Of a stretch of 8,133 bases of DNA, positions 1 through 5,808 are shown piece by piece. Position numbers and translations under genes: made by a program. Position 1 is the stretch's first letter, and the number at the start of each line of letters is the position of its first letter. The notes below the pieces were generated by a model. It was given only the letters and a program-made list of their open reading frames with translations, did no database searches and was not told the DNA's origin. Origin of the DNA: Dehalococcoidia bacterium UBA3254 (GTDB lineage Bacteria; Chloroflexota; Dehalococcoidia; Dehalococcoidales; UBA3254); contig DEUU01000453.1 in assembly GCA_002362735.1 (NCBI GenBank), positions 1 through 8,133 of the forward strand, read 5' to 3'.

Positions 1-360
1 TATGTATCCTCCGGAAGCATGCTGCTGAAAAGATTAAAGGGTGCGCCTGCCCCATTCCCGGCTGGATACAATTTGGTAAAAACTTTAGGTAATCGGCAGA
101 TGATTGCGAGATTACGCCAGATCCTGGATTTATTAAATACCGATCAACAGTTCAGAGCTTTTCATGAACATAAGACGGAAGTTTTACCTGAGTTTTATCA
201 CCGTCAATATGAGCGTTTATTGGGGTCATATTCCTCCTTGATGTCCCGTGATGATAGAAAACCAATTTTGATTGGGAAGGTAAAGAAAGAAGTCACTTAC
301 AATCCTCCGAGAATGGTGATTGGTACCCCTGTCAAGCAGAACGTAAGCTTATCACCATAA
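1..360 (+). CDS. C-terminal part of an unidentified protein, possibly radical SAM (5' end outside window)
   Basis: The reading frame is open from the first base and stops at 358-360, so about 119 C-terminal residues are visible. The first in-window ATG (position 19) has no good SD in front of it and sits in continuous coding sequence, so I treat the gene as cut by the window edge. The visible part is soluble, with no membrane segment. It includes a Pro-rich stretch (KGAPAPFPAGYN), a helical region, and a motif reading FHEHKTEVLPEFYHRQYERL followed by LGSYSSLMSRDD. That block recalls C-terminal regions of B12-binding or other radical SAM proteins in anaerobes, but the CxxxCxxC motif that would prove it would lie outside the window. 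Coding status is fairly sure; the family is a weak guess. The next gene starts 71 bases downstream on the same strand. Confidence 0.7.
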   Translation, partial: YVSSGSMLLKRLKGAPAPFPAGYNLVKTLGNRQMIARLRQILDLLNTDQQFRAFHEHKTEVLPEFYHRQYERLLGSYSSLMSRDDRKPILIGKVKKEVTYNPPRMVIGTPVKQNVSLSP

Positions 361-431
361 CCATTTTTAAACCTTGAACATATTTTTTTATCTGGTAATT
401 CACAGGCATAATTGTATAAGTGGAGAAAAGG

Positions 432-734
432 ATGAAAAATCAAGAAGAAAAGGCAGATAGAAAGACCTTTCTAAGTAATAAGTTTAAAGCTAAGGAAGCT
501 CAATTATTAGAAAAAGAACAAGCCAGAGCCAAAACCTATTTAGCCAGGGAAAAAGAAATAGAAAAAGCTTCGCTGGCTAAAGAAAAGGAGCGGGCGGAAA
601 AGCAAGTTGCCGAAGAAGTTAAGCAACTGGCTGCTGAACAGAAGAGAAAAAAAGCTTATTTTGAGAAAGAGAAAAAAATAGCTGAAGAATATGAGGCTAG
701 AAGGCTTAAAAATAAAGCGCGCACCCTGGAATAA
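432..734 (+). CDS. Small Lys/Glu/Ala-rich coiled-coil protein
   Basis: This is a 100-residue protein made almost entirely of Lys, Glu, Ala, Arg and Gln, with no Cys and no membrane segment or signal peptide. Irregular repeats of the type AKEKE, EKEKK and AREKE run through it, so one long charged helix or coiled coil is the expected structure. I chose the ATG at 432 because GGAG at 422-425 lies 6 bases upstream. An in-frame GTG at 420 would add four residues but has no SD. Such composition gives misleading database matches to myosin-like or TolA-like proteins, so no function is assigned. A structural, scaffold or nucleic-acid-binding role is possible but is inference only. It follows the preceding gene by 71 bases and could share its transcript. 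Confidence 0.7.
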   Translation: MKNQEEKADRKTFLSNKFKAKEAQLLEKEQARAKTYLAREKEIEKASLAKEKERAEKQVAEEVKQLAAEQKRKKAYFEKEKKIAEEYEARRLKNKARTLE

Positions 735-888
735 ACTAAATTATATATCTACTTGTCCTATACCATTGTTCTTTGTTTTATAAAAAAATAGTTTATTTAA
801 GTTGATAATAAATATTATTGGACTGATTGGTGTTGATAGCGAGAAATAAAGAATAAGGGTCAAGAGAAAATAATACAGGGGTGTAAGT
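735..888. other. AT-rich intergenic spacer
   Basis: This 154-base AT-rich spacer separates the coiled-coil gene from the HNH-like gene. I see no convincing terminator hairpin and no well-spaced -35/-10 pair. The SD of the next gene (AGGGG at 877-881) is at its right end. Confidence 0.5.
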
Positions 889-1203
889 ATGTTGTGCACA
901 GTAGAAGTAATACAAAAGGTATGGGAAAAGGGTGTCGTCGTTTCCAATAATGATCCAAGGTATTGGAGACAAGATCAGTGTGGAGCTTGGATATCCAGGT
1001 CAATGTATGGGCGCCAGGCGTCGTCATTTGGTTGGGAAATAAACTATATCCATCCACAATCTGAACGGGGGGGTCAGGAGCTTACAAATTTACGTCCCAT
1101 GCAATGGGAAAATAATATCCGCAAACAGGCAGACGACACAGTTTGTGTAATCAAGGCGCTGAAGTTGGAAAACAGCAGAATCCCGCCAGTATCCATCAAA
1201 TAA
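889..1203 (+). CDS. HNH endonuclease-like protein with altered catalytic motif
   Basis: This 104-residue protein begins at an ATG preceded by AGGGG (877-881), 7 bases upstream. Residues 29-79 match the pattern of small HNH-family proteins: DxCGAWI, then YG, then GWEI-(DH)-IxPxSxxGG, then NLRPMQWENN and a basic residue. In family members the EIDH segment supplies the Asp metal ligand and the catalytic His. Here it reads EINY (residues 50-53), so both are replaced, while Asn67 (TNL) and the Asn75-Asn76 pair are kept. Established HNH chemistry predicts that cleavage is lost or strongly reduced. The protein may be a decaying nuclease or may keep only a binding role. It has no partner methylase or obvious mobile-element gene beside it. 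Family assignment is from remembered motifs; the substitutions are read directly. Confidence 0.7.
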   Translation: MLCTVEVIQKVWEKGVVVSNNDPRYWRQDQCGAWISRSMYGRQASSFGWEINYIHPQSERGGQELTNLRPMQWENNIRKQADDTVCVIKALKLENSRIPPVSIK

Positions 1204-1657
1204 CAAACACTTTTAATCTGGAGACTAATAGAGTGCCGAAATTCCATGCAAAAACCTCTATTCAGGCGATTTGTTCCCCGAAAAGTGGTCCTAAAAATAC
1301 AGCAATATTTGTTTTATGGTGGAGTTAGGGTTATACCGTACCTGTGCCTCCCTGTCCAAAAGTTTGCAGCTAAATCGTTAGAAGCGTCGTTACTATCAAA
1401 AGGTGCGATACGAATAATGAGGCTGTTCTGATTTTGTGGTTTGGACTAGGGTGGATCTCTATCCAGAACGCGAAATATAGCGGAATGAATTTCCTAAAGG
1501 ATTCTCTCTAGTCCCGTTAGCAAAATACGATGCTATTTTCGATTTTTGTGAGAGAAACACAAAATAATCTTTTTTAGCTGGCTCAAATTGTTACACATGA
1601 CTCTCGTAGAATAATTATTGAAGAAAAAAAGGAGAAATCCTAAAAGGAGGAGAGTCA
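1204..1657. other. Gene-poor stretch between HNH-like gene and hydrolase remnant
   Basis: There is no credible gene in these 454 bases. Two overlapping forward frames of 61 codons each (1143-1328 and 1246-1431) lack SD sequences and resemble nothing I recognise. The stretch is less AT-rich than the other spacers and has short open runs, which would fit a decayed gene, but I could not identify a parent. A low-GC hairpin lies at 1544-1564, and the strong SD of the following gene occupies the right end. Confidence 0.5.
1544..1575 (+). terminator. Weak AT-rich hairpin with T run
   Basis: TTTTGTG (1544-1550) pairs with CACAAAA (1558-1564) around the 7-base loop AGAGAAA. TAATCTTTTTT follows immediately. 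The layout is that of an intrinsic terminator, but the stem is only 7 bp with few G-C pairs, so termination would be weak. No clear gene ends just upstream. Confidence 0.3.
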
Positions 1658-2002
1658 ATGAGTCACCATAGCGGCATGGACAAGTTCCACGATATCTTTT
1701 TCCCGGACGTGGATTCTAACACGGCGCTGGTGATGGCAGCTACCCATAAACCTATTTCTGGCGGAATCTTTGAACAAACTCTTGAAAGTGCTGCCTGGAA
1801 AACCATCCCTTCATGGTTTAGGGTTGCTACGGAGAATCAGGTTATCCATCCGGAACTCGAGCGGTTTTTTGCCAAACGCATGAACGCCAGGACAACCGAA
1901 ATCAGGTCCAGTCACGTAGCGTTTATCTCTCATTCAGATGAAGTTAAAATGATTGAAGCGGCAGCTAGAGCCACTGCGATGACTCCGGTGTCGGTTAAAT
2001 AG
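1658..2002 (+). CDS. Truncated alpha/beta hydrolase, C-terminal part only (probable pseudogene)
   Basis: The 114 residues align in memory with the C-terminal half of alpha/beta-fold esterases of the pimeloyl-ACP methyl ester esterase type. The match runs from DKFHDIFFPDVDSNTALVMAATHKPIS through AAWKTIPSWFRVAT to ELERFFAKRMNA and SSHVAFISH, given here in pieces. Full-length members have about 230-260 residues; the N-terminal HGxW oxyanion loop and the GxSxG nucleophile elbow are absent. The catalytic His survives (His86 in SSHVA), but the usual acid in ATxDxxI reads Asn (ATENQVI, Asn60). The fragment therefore cannot be a normal hydrolase. AGGAGG at 1645-1650 sits 7 bases before the ATG, so it is probably still translated. 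An internal deletion that kept the original start signals would explain this. The opening MSHHSG may be the old N-terminus. Confidence 0.75.
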   Translation: MSHHSGMDKFHDIFFPDVDSNTALVMAATHKPISGGIFEQTLESAAWKTIPSWFRVATENQVIHPELERFFAKRMNARTTEIRSSHVAFISHSDEVKMIEAAARATAMTPVSVK

Positions 2003-2379
2003 GTCTGTCCGAACATCCGATGAGCAGTGCAAGATCAGTTTCAGCGAGTGTAATCACTGAACTAACATTGATTGAGAAATCTTAAATCCCCGGTATTCCC
2101 GTCACTTCATCATCGGTTATTCCTTCCATATTAACCGGAAATTGATGATTTAATTGGTTGGGTGCGGGAAAATGGCGGACTGATGACATTCATAATATTA
2201 TGTAATGCCAGATGCTTGTTATTGTAAACAACTACAGGTACCCGAATACATCCGTTGATGGGAACTCTCTTCTTGGTTATCCAGGGAAAATACTTCCAAC
2301 GTTTTCACTCATCTCGGATTCTTTGGGATACCTGCTCAAAAAAATATTGTGTGTTAATATCCAATCTAGCGTCAAAACA
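2003..2379. other. Convergent intergenic region without a gene
   Basis: This 377-base stretch lies between the hydrolase remnant (+) and the end of the repeat/GNAT gene (-). A 73-codon forward frame at 2212-2433 has no SD, no recognisable family, and overlaps the antisense gene end, so I do not call it. An interrupted inverted repeat is present at 2109-2149. There is no strong terminator for either flanking gene. Confidence 0.5.
2109..2149. repeat. Interrupted inverted repeat
   Basis: ATCATCGGTTA (2109-2119) faces TAACC (2132-2136) and GATGAT (2144-2149). The GGTTA/TAACC and ATCATC/GATGAT arms both pair, with an unpaired GGAAATT on the right side. It could form a structured RNA end in the convergent region. 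No T run follows, so it is not a classical terminator. Confidence 0.3.
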
Positions 2380-2391
2380 TCAGGTTTTACG
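2370..2391 (-). other. Hairpin overlapping the stop codon of the repeat/GNAT gene
   Basis: Read on the minus strand, CGTAAAAC pairs with GTTTTgACG (one bulged base) around a 5-base loop, and the stop codon at 2380-2382 lies in the loop region. A T-rich run occurs only about 30 bases further on, so a terminator role is uncertain. Confidence 0.25.
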
Positions 2392-4011
2392 TTCGAATCG
2401 GCAACCTCGGGAGGATGGAAAAACAAGGAATAAGAGAGTAATCATCTGATATGAAGGCTTAACATCTGTCTCGTTAAGCGGATGCTCCTTCCAGATCTCC
2501 ACCCCGAAGATTCCGGGAAGGGATATATTAGTATAAGTCCTGCGTTTATAAGTTAATTCAAATCTTTTCTGTGCTATCATAGCGCGGAGGTCTTTCACGA
2601 TGCTCTCTTCTACTATGCTGCGCTCAAATGTAAATCCCTGCTTTTTAAGTAACTGTTGTCTCTCGTGTTTGATGTAACTTGAAATACTGCTACCCCGGAA
2701 CTTTGGGTTCGTCCAGTCGTCTACAACACAAGCTTGTCTGTCCAAATCTTCGTTGTAGGGATAGCCTCTGAGATTTGCTTTAGATTTCTCGGTCATTAAT
2801 GCCCACCCTATAGAGGCGAGTTCCCGCTCAACGAATATGAGGAATGCAACCATTCCTTTTTTCAGCCCGCGCTTGATTTTTCTAATATTCATGACAAGGT
2901 CATAGCCACCATCTATCAATTCGTCCAGTTCAGTTACAGTATTAATTACCTTGAAGGTAAAGTCTTTAATTTGAGGCTCTTGTATCAATGTATCAACATG
3001 GGTGAGGCTAGTGTCTTGAATATAGAATTCATTATTATTGTAAATCCTGAGGGTGGCCAATACCTTTTTTATTACTCCTCTTAACTCAGCCTTCTTGTGA
3101 AGGCTTTTAGCTTGACTTGATAGGTTGCCTATTCCTTCAACTTTGCGGGCTAAGGATGGTGTGCGCCGTAACCTAGTAAATTCTGAACGAATTGTGGCTT
3201 GTTTAAAATCCCTTTTTTCATTCAGGATTTCCGTGATTTCATTAACGCTAAGGGTCTTTACAGGTTCTGCTTTTTCGACAGGACTTTTCACCGGGTTGAT
3301 TGTGACTGCATCGCTGGAGGGTTTTGCTTTCTTATTCCGATAAATCGCACTTTTAGTTATTAAGTCATCCAGGAGTTCATATTCTATATTAATCGGGCCT
3401 GAAGATGGCCTTATGGATATCTCATCCATCAGTGTATAGCCTGCGGTGGCCTGGTTTTCCACAGGTCTAATAGATATTTCATCCATCAGTTGAGGACTTA
3501 CGATAACCAGGCTTTCAACAGGTCTCACAGTTACCTCATCCATCAGTGTATTGCCTGTAGTGACCTGGTTTTCCACGGATCTAACAGTTAACTCATCCAT
3601 CAATTGAGATTTTACGATAACCAGGTTTTCGACAGGTCTCAGGGTTATATCATCTATCAGCGAATAGCTCGGGGCAACTGGCTCTTCTCCAGATTTGGCA
3701 GTGATGATATCCTGCAAACTCTGATCGGATGAAGATGATTCGTCTTTAGTTATCTCTATTTCGTAAGGCCCTTCTCCTTTCCTGGCAAAAAATTGAGGAG
3801 GTAAGTTAATTTTGAGGGCGATTACTGTCTGTTCTGATTTTATTTCCTGTTTGTTAGGAGCGATAACAGAAATATTCAATATAGAGCCATCTTGCTTGAT
3901 CTGTATTTCAGGCAGATTGTTAGCTGGTACTTCTTCCTGAGAATTCAACCATTCGTCATTCGCTTTTTTTATGTCGCTTGTAGAGGCTTCAGGGACACCG
4001 TCTTTCAGCAT
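2380..4011 (-). CDS. Tandem-repeat protein with C-terminal GNAT-like domain, downstream of cetZ-like gene
   Basis: I start the 543-residue product at the ATG at 4011, because AGGTG lies 9 bases upstream. An in-frame GTG at 4023 would give 547 residues but has poor SD spacing; the numbering below uses that longer form. Residues 1-115 are an unrecognised acidic, Ser-rich region. Residues 122-216 are five 19-residue repeats built on LMDExxxRPVEN, with a partial sixth at 217. Residues 225-350 are basic and probably partly disordered. Residues about 355-515 resemble the GNAT acyltransferase fold: FVERELASIGWALM as the central strands, WTNPKFRG as the acyl-CoA loop (Arg443-Gly444), a following helix, and a final EIWKEHPL as in polysaccharide-related GNAT domains. 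A tail of about 30 residues follows. There is no signal peptide or membrane segment. It lies 101 bases after the tubulin gene and is probably co-transcribed. Substrate is unknown; modification or anchoring of a tubulin-linked structure is speculation. Confidence 0.85.
   Translation of the reverse strand: MLKDGVPEASTSDIKKANDEWLNSQEEVPANNLPEIQIKQDGSILNISVIAPNKQEIKSEQTVIALKINLPPQFFARKGEGPYEIEITKDESSSSDQSLQDIITAKSGEEPVAPSYSLIDDITLRPVENLVIVKSQLMDELTVRSVENQVTTGNTLMDEVTVRPVESLVIVSPQLMDEISIRPVENQATAGYTLMDEISIRPSSGPINIEYELLDDLITKSAIYRNKKAKPSSDAVTINPVKSPVEKAEPVKTLSVNEITEILNEKRDFKQATIRSEFTRLRRTPSLARKVEGIGNLSSQAKSLHKKAELRGVIKKVLATLRIYNNNEFYIQDTSLTHVDTLIQEPQIKDFTFKVINTVTELDELIDGGYDLVMNIRKIKRGLKKGMVAFLIFVERELASIGWALMTEKSKANLRGYPYNEDLDRQACVVDDWTNPKFRGSSISSYIKHERQQLLKKQGFTFERSIVEESIVKDLRAMIAQKRFELTYKRRTYTNISLPGIFGVEIWKEHPLNETDVKPSYQMITLLFLVFPSSRGCRFERKT
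3365..3706 (-). repeat. 57-bp in-frame tandem repeat array
   Basis: The element beginning TCATC(C/T)AT/AG recurs at plus-strand positions 3365, 3422, 3479, 3536, 3593 and 3650, each exactly 57 bases apart. It encodes 19-residue units starting L(I/M/L)D(D/E). Units alternate in sequence: 3422 resembles 3536 and 3479 resembles 3593, giving a 114-bp higher-order period. Unit boundaries at the two ends are approximate, because the outermost copies are the most diverged. Confidence 0.92.
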
Positions 4012-4112
4012 TTGAATTTTCACCTTTCCACGATTATGTAAAGATGGTTGTTAATGGAAATGTCAGGGTAGACTAATTTTCTTACTTAATATGAATTCCG
4101 GAGAACTTTCAG

Positions 4113-5285
4113 TTAAGATAAAACCGGGATTTCTTTACCCAGGTCACCCATCTCTTTTTGATCATACTCGCGATTTTCTCTTCTTTTCTGGTATTCTTTA
4201 ATAAGATTTGACGATTTAATATAGTATTCCCGGATTTTTACCAGATGACTGAGAGCGGAAAATATGATATGGACATCAATTACATCTTTTTCTCTGGGAT
4301 AGTCTCCATTTCGAATAGTGGCTTGAGGTGCAATTTTCCTCAGGCGTGTACCGATTTCTTTGACGATATCCATGGTCATTTCACCGGAAGGGCCGGAAAC
4401 CAAAAATAACGCCCGTGCAGCCTCTGCCGTGTTGCACTCCAAAGACAAGTTGGCGAGTGCTTGTTCCATAGCTTGAACACCTTTGGCAATTTGCCTGTTT
4501 CTGCTGGTGAAACCCGATTTGCCAAAAGGAAAATTGAAAACCGGTACATCTACACTTCCAAAACCCATACATGTCCAACCGGTCAAAGTTTGTTTGATAT
4601 CTCCGGCATCCAGGGTTTTTGAACCAATAAATTTTCTTTTGGTCTCTTCTCCTGCGCAAAGCAAATCATAGAAAGGATAAACTATGTCTTTATTAATTTG
4701 TGTGAAGTTTCCTTTTAGATAGTTTCCCTTTTTCCCTAATCTCTGGTTATCATAAACGAAAAGGGCATCGGCCGAGGCATTAATACTCTTTAAACAGGCT
4801 GCCGTATTAAAAGTGGATCTTTCTTCAGTCTGCTCTTCGTGCTCGAAAGGCAGAACTACGATGTCATAAACGGGTTTGGTATTAAAATGTTCTTTTATCA
4901 GCTTGGTCATAACAGATATCGCGCCTGACCCGGTCCCTCCACCTCCTGAAGCCGCTAATATAAAAGCATCCGATTCATACAAGCGCTTGGTGCCCTGAAT
5001 CGCATCCAGTATTTTGTCAGATTCCTCTTTGGTGACCAGAGCTCCCAACTCGTTAATCTTCCCCACGCCGTGGCCACCGGTTTTATTCCCTCCGATAAGG
5101 ATTCTGTGTTTATAATCGGATTTTATATAGTGTAAACAGGCTAAATCTGCTGAATCCGTATTGACGGCATAAACACCGGGACAGATTTCAATTCCCCTTC
5201 TACTGATTGCAGTCTTATTGATTTTAACAAACTCATCGGCAATCCTGCCACCACACTGACCAAAACCTATTACTGTGACTTTCAT
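4113..5285 (-). CDS. CetZ/FtsZ-like tubulin-superfamily GTPase
   Basis: The 390-residue product starts at the ATG at 5285, with AGGAGG at 5290-5295 four bases upstream; a longer 420-residue frame upstream has no comparable signal. Tubulin/FtsZ loops appear in order: GFGQCGGRIA (residues 7-16, T1), VNTDSADL (41-48, T3), GGHGVGKINELGA (70-82), and the signature GGGGTGSG (114-121, T4) that binds GTP phosphates. A T7-like LDAGDI (225-230) keeps acidic Asp226 and Asp229, the residues that complete the GTPase site of the next subunit; FtsZ has Asn where Thr224 stands. The GHGVGxxNELGA and NTAACL/VYDN segments resemble archaeal CetZ more than cell-division FtsZ. There is no FtsZ-type C-terminal FtsA/ZipA-binding tail; the end is a charged helix (KEYQKRRENREY). 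It should be a cytoplasmic, GTP-dependent polymer former for shape or another non-division role (inference). First gene of a probable two-gene operon. Confidence 0.88.
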   Translation of the reverse strand: MKVTVIGFGQCGGRIADEFVKINKTAISRRGIEICPGVYAVNTDSADLACLHYIKSDYKHRILIGGNKTGGHGVGKINELGALVTKEESDKILDAIQGTKRLYESDAFILAASGGGGTGSGAISVMTKLIKEHFNTKPVYDIVVLPFEHEEQTEERSTFNTAACLKSINASADALFVYDNQRLGKKGNYLKGNFTQINKDIVYPFYDLLCAGEETKRKFIGSKTLDAGDIKQTLTGWTCMGFGSVDVPVFNFPFGKSGFTSRNRQIAKGVQAMEQALANLSLECNTAEAARALFLVSGPSGEMTMDIVKEIGTRLRKIAPQATIRNGDYPREKDVIDVHIIFSALSHLVKIREYYIKSSNLIKEYQKRRENREYDQKEMGDLGKEIPVLS

Positions 5286-5416
5286 ATTACCTCCTAGAAA
5301 ATAACATTGGCAGTCAGCACAAAATATTAGCCTTCTTTCCGAAAACCCGGTATCTCTTCTCTCCAAGATATCCAAGGTGGCTATATCAGAGCAATCTTAG
5401 GCTATTGTCTCGGCTA

Positions 5417-5440
5417 ATGAGAGTCATTGTTTGACCTCAT
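5417..5440. repeat. Inverted repeat / hairpin
   Basis: ATGAGAGTCA (5417-5426) pairs with TGACCTCAT (5432-5440) around TTGTT, with a single bulged A. No T run follows on either strand, so an operator or an mRNA-leader structure of the tubulin operon is more likely than a terminator. Confidence 0.45.
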
Positions 5441-5608
5441 AGCTCAACTGCTAAACCCTGCTTTAATATATGTTCTATCGTAAATTTTTAGTCTATTTCA
5501 ATACGTTAAGTTAACACAGTTTGGATAAGTAAAATGGCTATACTAAGATTGAGCTTGATCGAATGAATAAGGATTTACAGGTAGTTACTTGTTGAATATT
5601 TAAGCGTA

Positions 5609-5621
5609 AAACGTGAGGGTC
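5609..5621 (+). repeat. Intergenic 13-mer, copy 1
   Basis: AAACGTGAGGGTC occurs here and again at 8071-8083, both outside recognised genes on the same strand. TGAAT lies 15-16 bases upstream of both copies. The sequence could be a protein-binding site. One shared 13-mer is not rare by chance in 8 kb. Confidence 0.35.
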
Positions 5622-5727
5622 ATATTCTTTGCTTAAACCGGTTTAATGATCGGGATGTCCGCACGTGTATTGATGTAGCTCCCATGATCTCTCTGTAAAT
5701 AACACATATTTCACATTGTTTTTCCAT
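5620..5727 (-). CDS. Possible 35-residue CxxC micro-protein
   Basis: A short minus-strand frame begins at an ATG at 5727 with GGAG (5733-5736) five bases upstream, and a fuller AGGAGG at 5742-5747. It reads MEKQCEICVIYREIMG, then a basic half ending SRSLNRFKQRI. Cys5 and Cys8 form a CxxC pair. A competing frame from the ATG at 5738 gives 31 residues with one Cys, but its SD is only 3 bases away. The frame runs through the 14-bp palindrome at 5633-5646. Codon evidence is too short to be decisive. If real, it is a candidate metal- or thiol-binding micro-protein or a leader peptide; equally it may be chance. Confidence 0.3.
   Translation of the reverse strand: MEKQCEICVIYREIMGATSIHVRTSRSLNRFKQRI
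5633..5646. promoter_or_regulatory. Perfect 14-bp palindrome, LacI-type operator candidate
   Basis: TTAAACCGGTTTAA is its own reverse complement. A central CG flanked by AAAC/GTTT is the hallmark of many LacI/GalR-family operators. It lies 163 bases upstream of the secreted-protein start and about 350 bases upstream of the tubulin start. No LacI-type regulator is encoded in the window, so which gene it would control is open. Confidence 0.45.
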
Positions 5728-5808
5728 AATTTCTCCATATTCCTCCTTTATTATTAAGTTATCAGGTTAAGAAAAATAAAATTAGCTAAATAAAAGGAGG
5801 AAAATAAA

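Larger units (their letters stand above)
5286..5808. other. Long divergent intergenic/regulatory region
   Basis: These 523 bases lie between the divergently transcribed tubulin operon (-) and the secreted-protein gene (+), so promoters for both should be here. I found no confident -35/-10 pair. Contents: SD of the tubulin gene (5290-5295), hairpin (5417-5440), repeat copy AAACGTGAGGGTC (5609-5621), 14-bp palindrome (5633-5646), possible micro-ORF (5620-5727, minus), and SD of the secreted-protein gene (AGGAGG, 5795-5800). Confidence 0.6.

Noticed and set aside
1143..1431. Two overlapping 61-codon forward frames
   Set aside because: No SD, different frames over the same DNA, and no recognisable motif; the first starts inside the HNH-like gene.
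2380..2410. tRNA-like TTCGAATC motif near the end of the repeat/GNAT gene
   Set aside because: It resembles a T-loop, but neither strand gives a five-pair T stem, and no acceptor or anticodon arms can be built around it.
2212..2433. 73-codon forward frame
   Set aside because: No SD, no recognisable family, and it overlaps the well-supported gene end on the other strand.
3365..3706. Possible CRISPR array
   Set aside because: The regularly spaced units are contiguous and in frame within a protein gene, without separate repeats and unique spacers.
5286..5375. Thirty-residue N-terminal extension of the tubulin
   Set aside because: The ATG at 5285 has AGGAGG directly upstream and yields the usual tubulin N-terminus (MKVTVIGFGQCGG); the extension has no such support.
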